DNA from: an uncultured Eubacteriales bacterium
Lineage (GTDB): Bacteria; Bacillota; Clostridia; Oscillospirales; CAG-272
Assembly (NCBI GenBank): GCA_934446485.1
Contig: CAKSEM010000096.1
Span: 1 to 5,822 of the forward strand
DNA: 5,822 nucleotides
Direction: 5' to 3'
The notes beneath the pieces were generated by a model. The model was given only the letters and a program-made list of their open reading frames with translations, made no database searches and was not told where the DNA came from. Positions within the stretch are counted from its first letter, which is position 1, and each line of letters starts with the position of its first letter. Made by a program: the position numbers and the translations under genes. Shown here piece after piece: positions 1 through 5,583 of the stretch.

Positions 1-150
1 GGCTATGCCGGTATCAAAGGCACGGCGTATTTCGCCGGGCATGACAGAGACGTTCTTCTGTCTGCCGTAGACATCACAGAAGGCGAGGCGGATAAACTTT
101 ATGTCCTCCTCCTCAATGTACTGCATGATCTCTTCTGCCGAATAGTTCAT
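1..150 (-). CDS. glnA: Glutamine synthetase, type I family, N-terminal fragment (runs off the window)
   Basis: Only the first 50 codons are present; the gene continues past position 1. The translation begins MNYSAEEIMQYIEEEDIKF and contains FIRLAFCDVYGRQKNVSVMP followed by GEIRRAFDTGIA. This is the N-terminal beta-grasp region of type I (GlnA-like) glutamine synthetases, which form ammonia-dependent glutamine from glutamate and ATP. The catalytic barrel lies outside the window, so activity cannot be judged. The start is an ATG preceded by a purine-rich AGGCAGG about 7 nt upstream. It lies 25 nt after the GXGXG glutamate synthase subunit on the same strand with no terminator between, so it is probably the sixth gene of that operon and would recycle glutamate to glutamine. 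A GS-like gamma-glutamyl ligase is a less likely alternative because the fragment is short. Confidence 0.85.
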   Translation of the reverse strand, partial: MNYSAEEIMQYIEEEDIKFIRLAFCDVYGRQKNVSVMPGEIRRAFDTGIA

Positions 151-175
151 ATAGTGTCCCTGCCTTTCGTAGGTT

Positions 176-895
176 TCAGTTTGCAACATACATCTGCCGG
201 TACGGATTCTTGGTGTCGGGCGTTACGACTGTGAATTCACCTCTCATGATCTCACTCAGATCAAGCCCGAATGCGTTGCAGTAGTCGCGCATGTCATTTT
301 CTATTTCGGATAGCTCGGCGTCAGCGGCGCGGTGCACCGTGACTTGCCCCGGAAAGCTTATTTTGCGGCAGTCGGAACGGAGAAACATCCGCCCGCCGTG
401 CATACCGGTGCAGGGAAAGTTTCCGACGATATCATGACCGTCATCATTCAGTCCGAGTATGATTATCATTCCTCCCGCAAGGTACTCTCCGAGGAAGCTG
501 CCGCATCTGCCGCCGATAACGATCACCGGGTGCTTGTCGCGGTACGCTTTCATGTGGATGCCGGCGCGGTAACCGGCGTTTCCGCGGACGAAGATGCGCC
601 CGCCGCGCATTGCGTAGCCTACAGCATCGCCGACATTTCCGTTTATTATGATCTCGCCGGCGTTCATTGTGTCGCCGACGGCGTCTTGGGCATTGCCGAG
701 AACGGTGATTTCGGCTCCGTTCAGATATGCGCCGAGTGCATTTCCGGGAGTTCCCTTTACGGTTATCTTTTTATTTTCGAGTCCGGCAGCGATAAAGCGT
801 TGACCGAGGCACGAATCGATGAGAACGTCGCCGTCGGCAGCCCGTATCTGCTCGCCGAGCTCCTTATAATCATATTTTGAAGCATCTATCAACAT
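176..895 (-). CDS. GXGXG-motif glutamate synthase subunit (GltB C-terminal domain homologue)
   Basis: A 239-residue stand-alone version of the C-terminal beta-helix of the glutamate synthase large subunit, a fold shared with FmdC/FwdC of formylmethanofuran dehydrogenase. Residues about 45-150 show the repeating right-handed helix pattern, with turns ending in GNALGAYLNG, GNAQDAVGDTMNAG, GNVGDAVGYAMRGG and GNAGYRAGIHM at roughly 19-residue spacing. HGGRMFLR (166-173) closes the helix. In glutamate synthase this domain is structural: it packs between the amidotransferase and FMN domains and supports the ammonia tunnel. No catalytic residues are expected. The ATG overlaps the stop of the preceding oxidoreductase gene by 1 nt (TAATG), and a GGAGG lies 9 nt upstream. 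It is the fifth gene of the operon and presumably a structural subunit of the multi-protein enzyme. Confidence 0.93.
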   Translation of the reverse strand: MLIDASKYDYKELGEQIRAADGDVLIDSCLGQRFIAAGLENKKITVKGTPGNALGAYLNGAEITVLGNAQDAVGDTMNAGEIIINGNVGDAVGYAMRGGRIFVRGNAGYRAGIHMKAYRDKHPVIVIGGRCGSFLGEYLAGGMIIILGLNDDGHDIVGNFPCTGMHGGRMFLRSDCRKISFPGQVTVHRAADAELSEIENDMRDYCNAFGLDLSEIMRGEFTVVTPDTKNPYRQMYVAN

Positions 896-2136
896 TATAC
901 CACACCTCCGAGAGTTTTTCTACGGTATTCGTCAGAAAATGCTATGAGCGAAGGAGATTCCGCAATGGATGGGAAATCAACCTCGCAAAGCGGCACGCGA
1001 TGTCTGATAAGCGACGTATAGATGCCTGCCCGAGCGATGTCGCCGATCAGGATGAACCCCGTGAGGTATCCGTCCTTCATGAAGAATCGGCGCAGTCCTC
1101 CCTCACGGCGTATCTCTTTTACGGTGCCGCCTTCCTCAGCGGGAAAATAAGTACCCGCAGTCATGGCATGAAGTCCGAAGAAGCCGATCGAATTCATCGG
1201 GATCGCACAGTCAAAGGTTTCGCTGCCGCCTGCCATATTGGCGCCTGCGCACCGTCCCTGCAGGTTTGCATTCGGAAGAAGTGCCAGAACGCGCTCGCCG
1301 CCGAGGGAGATATCGCGACCTTCGGTGCAGTCGCCTGCGGCATATACACCGCGAAGGCTCGTCTCCATTCTGTTGTTTATGCGTATGCCGCGACCGACGG
1401 AGCCTCCGGCGTCTGCTACGAGCGAAGTGTTTGCTCTGACGCCTACGGCAAGTACGAGCAGATCAAACTGAACGTCTGTGTCGCTTTTCATATGAGCGGT
1501 ATTCCCTTCAAAGCAGTCTGCGGAATCGCCGAGCATGAACTTTATTCCGTGAGATTCAAGCCTTTCCTGCATTACGGCGGCACAGCCGTCATCGAGTATG
1601 CTTGACAGAACGCGCGGAGCAAGGTCGCAGACGGTAATGCTGCCGACGCGTCCGGCAAGTCCCTCTGCACACTTCAGCCCTATAAGCCCTGCGCCGACGA
1701 TGAGTACGCGTGAATCGGGGCGGCATGCCGCCTCAAGTGCTAGTGCGTCGTCAAGCGTCATGAATGTGAATTTCCGCTTTACGGTGTCGAGTCCGCCGAA
1801 CGGCGGCACGAACGGCGCAGAACCTGCGGCGACGCATATGCGGTCGCATACGATTCTGCTGCCGCCCTCGAGTGCGACGTAAGTACCGTCAGGTGCGATG
1901 GATGCCGCACGTCCGTATATAAGGCGGCACCCCATATCATCATAAAATGTGTCTGGGCGGTACTTCATTCGTTCCGTGTCGGTCTTGTTCTCAAGATAAT
2001 AGGATATGAGCGGGCGACAGTATGCATGGTGTGCTTCGCCCGAAATCACGGTGATCTCACCTGCGGTATCGTGCTCGCGAATCCCTTCGATGCATGATAT
2101 CGCTGCACTACCGTTGCCGATTATGACGTACTTCAC
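895..2136 (-). CDS. FAD-dependent NAD(P)H oxidoreductase (pyridine nucleotide-disulfide/NirB-like reductase family)
   Basis: A 413-residue two-dinucleotide-domain flavoprotein. The N-terminus VIIGNGSAA (4-12) is the FAD ADP-binding loop, LIVGAGLIG (145-153) is the NAD(P)H-binding Rossmann loop, and GVYAAGDC (263-270) is the second FAD motif. HAYCRPLISYYL (37-48) resembles the region seen in rubredoxin reductases and the N-terminal half of NirB. There is no CxxxxC redox disulfide next to the FAD loop, so it is not a thioredoxin reductase or lipoamide dehydrogenase type. It also lacks the N-terminal Fe-S domain of GltD. From its place between a ferredoxin-like gene and glutamate synthase subunits, I infer that it passes electrons from NAD(P)H through the Fe-S protein to the FMN core. 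NADH versus NADPH preference is not resolved. The start is GTG, overlapping the upstream stop by 4 nt (GTGA). Confidence 0.9.
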   Translation of the reverse strand: MKYVIIGNGSAAISCIEGIREHDTAGEITVISGEAHHAYCRPLISYYLENKTDTERMKYRPDTFYDDMGCRLIYGRAASIAPDGTYVALEGGSRIVCDRICVAAGSAPFVPPFGGLDTVKRKFTFMTLDDALALEAACRPDSRVLIVGAGLIGLKCAEGLAGRVGSITVCDLAPRVLSSILDDGCAAVMQERLESHGIKFMLGDSADCFEGNTAHMKSDTDVQFDLLVLAVGVRANTSLVADAGGSVGRGIRINNRMETSLRGVYAAGDCTEGRDISLGGERVLALLPNANLQGRCAGANMAGGSETFDCAIPMNSIGFFGLHAMTAGTYFPAEEGGTVKEIRREGGLRRFFMKDGYLTGFILIGDIARAGIYTSLIRHRVPLCEVDFPSIAESPSLIAFSDEYRRKTLGGVV

Positions 2137-2155
2137 TTAGACTCCTCCCTCTCTT
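2133..2155 (-). promoter_or_regulatory. Ribosome binding site and GTG start of the FAD oxidoreductase
   Basis: On the minus strand, GGGAGGAG lies about 5 nt before a GTG that begins the MKYVIIGNGSAA reading frame. The GTG shares its bases with the TGA stop of the ferredoxin gene (GTGA). The strong site and the FAD loop starting right after it make this start convincing despite the rare codon. Confidence 0.8.
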
Positions 2156-2576
2156 CATATACTATCGCACGGTTCGGACAGCCGCGTACGCACGCGGGCG
2201 TGCCTGCGGCTGTTCTGAGACACAACTCGCACTTCTGTACCGCACCCTCACCGTCGCGGGAGATCGCACCGTACGGACATACGAGTATGCAGGTGAGACA
2301 TCCCACACATTTGTTGTGATCTATTCTGACGGCTCCGTCGTCACCGACTGACAGAGCGCCGGAGATGCAGCTTCTGACGCAGAGAGGATCCTTACAGTGG
2401 CGGCAGGATACGGCGTACGTGATGTCGCCTGTGTCTTCGACGCAGATGCGCGGGTGGATCTCTCGGTCACGCAGCGCGCGTACCATATCTGTCATTCCGG
2501 TAGCGGCAAAGGCGCAGTTATATTCACAAAGGCGGCAGCCGAGACACCACTTTTCATTTACATATACTCTTTTCAT
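2133..2576 (-). CDS. Four-[4Fe-4S] ferredoxin-like electron transfer protein (HycB/DmsB/CooF-type)
   Basis: A 147-residue cytosolic Fe-S protein without signal peptide or membrane segment. Sixteen cysteines fall in four groups: C11/14/17/21, C58/61/66/70, C90/93/96/100 and C116/119/129/133. This is the arrangement of the electron-transfer subunits of the HycB, DmsB and CooF families, in which the groups trade ligands to build four [4Fe-4S] clusters. CVGCLTCILVCPYGAIS (90-106) is the classic motif. C45 is an additional cysteine outside these groups. The gene overlaps both neighbours by 4 nt (ATGA at its start, GTGA at its end), so it is probably translationally coupled. It sits between the FMN core and the FAD reductase, and the likely role is electron relay between them, replacing the Fe-S domain of GltD. 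That role is inferred from position, not shown by the sequence. Confidence 0.9.
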   Translation of the reverse strand: MKRVYVNEKWCLGCRLCEYNCAFAATGMTDMVRALRDREIHPRICVEDTGDITYAVSCRHCKDPLCVRSCISGALSVGDDGAVRIDHNKCVGCLTCILVCPYGAISRDGEGAVQKCELCLRTAAGTPACVRGCPNRAIVYEEREESK

Positions 2577-4078
2577 TCTCCCGCGTGCGAGATACCGAGT
2601 ATCTCGAGCTCCTTTCCGTTAAGTCCGACACCGCGCAGCATAAGTCGGTTGCCGCGCAGGGCTTCGATAGAGTTGATACCCATTCCGCCCATGATTTCCA
2701 TGATCTCATGACGCCATGCCGTCATGAGATTTACGAGCCGCTCCGAGCCGATGTCGGGGTTCAGACGACGAACAAGGTCCGGGCGCTGTGTTGCGATACC
2801 CCAGTTGCAGCGGCCGCTCTGGCATGTGCGGCAGAGGTGGCAGCCGAGCGCAAGGAGCGCTGCTGTTGCAACATAGCAGGCATCCGCACCGAGCGCGATC
2901 GCCTTGACAACATCCGAGGCACTACGTATTGATCCGCCGACGACGAGTGAAACATTTCCGCGAATTCCTTCATCGCGCAGTCGTGAATCCACCGCGGCAA
3001 GTGCAAGCTCTATCGGTATGCCCACATTGTCGCGTATTCTCGTGGGGGCAGCTCCCGTGCCGCCGCGGAAACCGTCTATGGCGATTATATCGGCGCCGCT
3101 GCGCGCGATGCCGCTCGCAATGGCAGCTATGTTGTGAACCGCCGCGACCTTTACGATGACGGGCTTCTTATATTCGGTTGCTTCCTTCAGCGAATAGACG
3201 AGCTGACGCAGATCTTCAATGGAATATATGTCGTGGTGCGGAGCAGGGGAGATAGCATCGGAACCTTCGGGGATCATTCGTGTGCGCGATACATCTCCGA
3301 CGATCTTCGCGCCGGGCAGGTGTCCGCCGATTCCGGGCTTTGCGCCTTGTCCCATCTTGATCTCAATTGCAGCGCCTGCTTCGAGGTAGTCGCGGTAGAC
3401 GCCGAATCTTCCCGAGGCGACCTGCACTATCGTATTGGCACCGTATTTGTAGAAGTCCTCATGAAGTCCGCCCTCACCTGTGTTGTAGCATATACCGAGC
3501 TTCTCCGCAGCGCGCGCGAGGCTTTCGTGTGCATTGTAGCTGATCGAGCCGTAGCTCATAGCCGAGAACATGACCGGCATTGACAGCTCGATCTGCGGCG
3601 GCAGAGTGCAATCTATGCTGCCGTCGGCGGATCGGTTGAGACCCTGAGGCTTCTTGCCGAGGAAGGTTCGGGTCTCCATCGGCTCGCGCAGCGGATCGAT
3701 CGGAGGGTTTGTCACCTGAGATGCATTCAGCAGTATGTGATCCCAGTATACCGGGAGAGGCTTCGGGTTTCCCATAGAGGAAAGAAGCACGCCGCCGCTG
3801 TTCGCCTGTTTATATATTTCCTTGATCGTGTCGGACTGCCAGTTTGCGTTTTCTCGCAGAGAGCAGTCGCTGCGGCGTATCTTCAGCGCCCGCGTAGGAC
3901 AGAGGGAGACGCATCGCTGACAATCGACGCATTTTGAGTCATCGGACAGCATCACGTGTCCGTCCTCATCGAACGTATGAACCTCATTTGCACATTGACG
4001 CTCGCAGACACGGCATTTTATGCATCTGTTCTGATCCCTGACTACTTCAAATTCCGGGTATATGAATTCGACCCCCAT
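2573..4078 (-). CDS. FMN-binding glutamate synthase core protein with N-terminal 2x[4Fe-4S] ferredoxin domain (archaeal-type GltB)
   Basis: A 501-residue protein that performs the synthase half-reaction of GOGAT: 2-oxoglutarate plus ammonia is reduced on FMN to glutamate. Residues 19-29 (C19, C22, C25, C29) and 50-60 (C50, C53, C56, C60) form two [4Fe-4S] motifs. The (beta/alpha)8 synthase domain follows from about residue 100 onward. It includes GEGGLHEDFY (201-210), the strongly conserved GQGAKPGIGGHLPG (243-256), PAPHHDIYS (278-286), IDGFRGGTGAAP (334-345) and LVVGGSIRSASDV (378-390). C413, C419 and C424 match the C-x5-C-x4-C ligands of the GltB [3Fe-4S] cluster, and C416 is an extra cysteine within the motif. 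The amidotransferase and GXGXG domains are missing from this chain and are encoded by neighbours. The ATG overlaps the upstream stop by 1 nt (TGATG), with AAAGGAGG about 10 nt upstream. Confidence 0.95.
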   Translation of the reverse strand: MGVEFIYPEFEVVRDQNRCIKCRVCERQCANEVHTFDEDGHVMLSDDSKCVDCQRCVSLCPTRALKIRRSDCSLRENANWQSDTIKEIYKQANSGGVLLSSMGNPKPLPVYWDHILLNASQVTNPPIDPLREPMETRTFLGKKPQGLNRSADGSIDCTLPPQIELSMPVMFSAMSYGSISYNAHESLARAAEKLGICYNTGEGGLHEDFYKYGANTIVQVASGRFGVYRDYLEAGAAIEIKMGQGAKPGIGGHLPGAKIVGDVSRTRMIPEGSDAISPAPHHDIYSIEDLRQLVYSLKEATEYKKPVIVKVAAVHNIAAIASGIARSGADIIAIDGFRGGTGAAPTRIRDNVGIPIELALAAVDSRLRDEGIRGNVSLVVGGSIRSASDVVKAIALGADACYVATAALLALGCHLCRTCQSGRCNWGIATQRPDLVRRLNPDIGSERLVNLMTAWRHEIMEIMGGMGINSIEALRGNRLMLRGVGLNGKELEILGISHAGE

Positions 4079-5172
4079 CAGAATCGTCCCTCCTTTACAT
4101 TAACTATGACAGGCTCGCCGCCTGCCGGAGCATAGATGTTCTCCGCATCCCGATCCATAGTGCGGATGGCTGCTTCTTCGCTTGCGATATAAATGCGGTC
4201 GCCGTGTTCTCCTACGACCATTGAACGCAGCTTAAGTCTGTCATTCAGCGCCATAAGCCCGCCCTCATAGCCGAACACGATTGAAAACGGACCGGTGATC
4301 AAGAGACTCGAAAGAACGGTTCTGAGATATGTGAGCCGTTCCCGCTCTGCGTCATCCTTCCGTTCTATAGTGCTCCAGAACGGAGCGGCAATTACGGATG
4401 CCGCCTCCTCCGGTGACATCCCGAGCCGGCGTATGAGGTAGTCCATGATGTACGTTATTACCTCAGTATCGGTCTGAAGCGTACATTTGTATCCGAACAT
4501 TTCAATATATCTGCGGTTGGCATCGTAGGACGATATTTCGCCGTTGTGGACTACAGTGTAATCGAGCAGTCCGAACGGGTGAGCCCCACCCCACCATCCG
4601 GGGGTGTTCGTAGGATATCTGCCGTGTGCCGTCCAGCTGTAGCCCTCATACGAATCGAGGCGGTAGAAATATCCGACATCCTCCGGAAATCCGACCGCCT
4701 TAAAGGCACCCATGTTTTTTCCGCTGGAAAAAACGTACGCTCCGTCATATTCGGTGTTTATCTTCATTACCGTGCGCACGACGTACTCTCTCTCGTCAAC
4801 CTGAGCCTGTGCAAGCATCGATTTAAGCGGAGCGAGAAAGTAACGCCAGATGAGCGGCTCGTCAGTGATCGCGGGAGTCTTTCGGGTCGGTATCGGCTCG
4901 GAGGCGACGATCTCGTAACCCTCTTTAAGGTACGATTCGCATGCCTTTCTGATCTGATGATCGTCGAAGAACATGTGGAATGCGTAGAAATCTCGGTATT
5001 CGGGATAGATTCCGTATCCGGCAAACCCGCCGCCCAGTCCGTTTGAGCGATCATGCATCGGCACCATGCTTCTGACGATATCCTCGCCGCTCATGCGCAC
5101 GCCGTCGCGCGAAATGACTGCGGAAATTGCGCATCCGGAGGGGATCCTGACCTGACCTTCTAATTGCTCCAT
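4078..5172 (-). CDS. Class II glutamine amidotransferase, glutamate synthase GATase subunit
   Basis: A 364-residue stand-alone N-terminal (Ntn-hydrolase) domain of glutamate synthase that hydrolyses glutamine to glutamate and ammonia for the FMN core. The candidate nucleophile is C14 in RIPSGCAIS; class II enzymes need this cysteine as the mature N-terminus, so a 13-residue leader would have to be removed. MHDRSNGLGGGFAGYGIYPEY (39-59) is typical of GltB/GlxB-like amidotransferases. GRYPTNTPGWWGGAHPFGLL (184-203), HNGEISSY (209-216) and TDTEV (234-238) supply the glutamine-binding and oxyanion-hole regions. The ATG at 5172 has only a weak AAAGG about 13 nt upstream, and no start codon lies directly before C14, so this start is preferred but not certain. 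It is the first gene of the operon, with a promoter and leader stem-loop upstream. Confidence 0.93.
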   Translation of the reverse strand: MEQLEGQVRIPSGCAISAVISRDGVRMSGEDIVRSMVPMHDRSNGLGGGFAGYGIYPEYRDFYAFHMFFDDHQIRKACESYLKEGYEIVASEPIPTRKTPAITDEPLIWRYFLAPLKSMLAQAQVDEREYVVRTVMKINTEYDGAYVFSSGKNMGAFKAVGFPEDVGYFYRLDSYEGYSWTAHGRYPTNTPGWWGGAHPFGLLDYTVVHNGEISSYDANRRYIEMFGYKCTLQTDTEVITYIMDYLIRRLGMSPEEAASVIAAPFWSTIERKDDAERERLTYLRTVLSSLLITGPFSIVFGYEGGLMALNDRLKLRSMVVGEHGDRIYIASEEAAIRTMDRDAENIYAPAGGEPVIVNVKEGRF

Positions 5173-5224
5173 TTCAAGTGACCAACCTTTCGAGAGAAGT
5201 TTCCCACACTTCGGGAAAATAACA

Positions 5225-5275
5225 AAAGGCGCTCATTCCGAGGGAGGTACACCTCACTCATGAATGAACGCCTTT
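5225..5275 (-). promoter_or_regulatory. Leader stem-loop of the glutamate synthase operon, possible attenuator
   Basis: On the minus-strand RNA the arms are 5275-5263 (AAAGGCGUUCAUU) and 5237-5225 (AAUGAGCGCCUUU). They pair over 13 positions with one G-U wobble; the same position is a C-A mismatch on the plus strand, so the structure suits minus-strand RNA. Inside is a second stem, GAG-U-GAGG with CCUC-C-CUC, closed by a UGUA tetraloop. The 3' arm is followed by UGUUAUUUU, a U-rich stretch that makes it terminator-like. It begins about 10 nt after the predicted transcription start and some 50 nt before the first gene, so it could act as an attenuator or a 5' stability element. Confidence 0.7.
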
Positions 5276-5291
5276 GCTCATTTGATACTGC

Positions 5292-5320
5292 ATTATAGCA
5301 CACGGGCGGCGCTTTGTCAA
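5292..5320 (-). promoter_or_regulatory. Sigma-A promoter of the glutamate synthase operon
   Basis: Read on the minus strand, TTGACA (5320-5315) and TATAAT (5297-5292) are both perfect consensus hexamers separated by exactly 17 nt. TGC directly before TATAAT also gives an extended -10. Transcription should start near 5285, giving a leader of about 113 nt before the amidotransferase ATG. The full match suggests strong intrinsic activity, so regulation is likely to act after initiation or by a repressor. Confidence 0.87.
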
Positions 5321-5417
5321 TACCTTTTTAGAAAAGATGCGGATGTGTCGCGGAAAACATGGCAGCACGTGCGATATAATTATCTGTAGGACTGATTGCA
5401 CGGGCTTCGGTGCAGAT

Positions 5418-5451
5418 AAAAAATTTCGAAAAAATTCGAAAAAAATGAAAA
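5418..5451. other. Phased A-tracts, probable curved DNA or UP element upstream of the glnN promoter
   Basis: Runs of six or seven adenines begin at 5418, 5429 and 5439, with a shorter run at 5448, so they repeat about every helical turn. Two TTCGAA palindromes (5425-5430 and 5435-5440) lie exactly 10 nt apart between them. The tract ends 7 nt before the glnN -35 box, the position where an alpha-subunit UP element would act. Curvature or promoter boosting is an inference. Confidence 0.5.
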
Positions 5452-5458
5452 TTAGGTA

Positions 5459-5487
5459 TTGACAAACCGATTTCTGCGGTGTATAAT
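5459..5487 (+). promoter_or_regulatory. Sigma-A promoter of glnN
   Basis: TTGACA (5459-5464) and TATAAT (5482-5487) are perfect consensus hexamers with a 17-nt spacer. Transcription should begin near 5494, directly before the leader stem-loop. The flank GGTATTGACAAA is identical to that around the -35 box of the divergent promoter, and both -10 boxes are followed by GCA. Confidence 0.87.
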
Positions 5488-5496
5488 GCAACGCAT

Positions 5497-5546
5497 AAAG
5501 GCAAAGGCGTCTTAGAGTTTTGCGGCTCTATGACGCCTTTGCCTTT
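5497..5546 (+). promoter_or_regulatory. Leader stem-loop of glnN at the transcript 5' end, possible attenuator
   Basis: AAAGGCAAAGGCGTC (5497-5511) pairs perfectly over 15 bp with 5532-5546. After a U-U mismatch a further 5 bp (TAGAG with CTCTA) closes on the 8-nt loop UUUUGCGG. The stem starts within a few nucleotides of the predicted transcription start. It is followed by a broken U-rich stretch (TCTGATTTCC), weaker than a classic terminator tail. The 5' arm contains a direct repeat of AAAGGC and shares GCAAAGGCGT with the leader of the divergent operon. It ends 24 nt before the Shine-Dalgarno sequence, so it does not itself hide the ribosome binding site. Confidence 0.72.
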
Positions 5547-5583
5547 TCTGATTTCCGTAATTAATTTGAAAAGGAGAATAACC

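Noticed and set aside
877..1605. Long plus-strand open frame (242 codons) opposite the FAD oxidoreductase
   Set aside because: It lies fully antisense to a clear flavoprotein gene, its composition is low-complexity and no family is recognisable. The same applies to the plus-strand frames at 332-880, 3134-3583 and 4546-5046.
5160..5261. Possible 33-codon leader peptide on the minus strand, starting inside the leader stem-loop
   Set aside because: An ATG with AAAGG about 9 nt upstream opens a frame that overlaps the amidotransferase start. It has no glutamine codons or other telltale repeats, and the supposed ribosome site is part of the stem arm, so coding is not supported.
5375..5380. A third TATAAT on the plus strand between the promoters
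   Set aside because: No acceptable -35 hexamer lies 16-18 nt upstream (the position holds GGAAAA-like sequence), and the perfect promoter at 5459-5487 accounts for glnN.
5225..5546. ANTAR-type antiterminator target or known glutamine riboswitch
   Set aside because: ANTAR targets are paired small hairpins with hexaloops carrying A at position 1 and G at position 4. Neither leader shows such a pair by eye, and I cannot identify the conserved core of the cyanobacterial glnA riboswitch.
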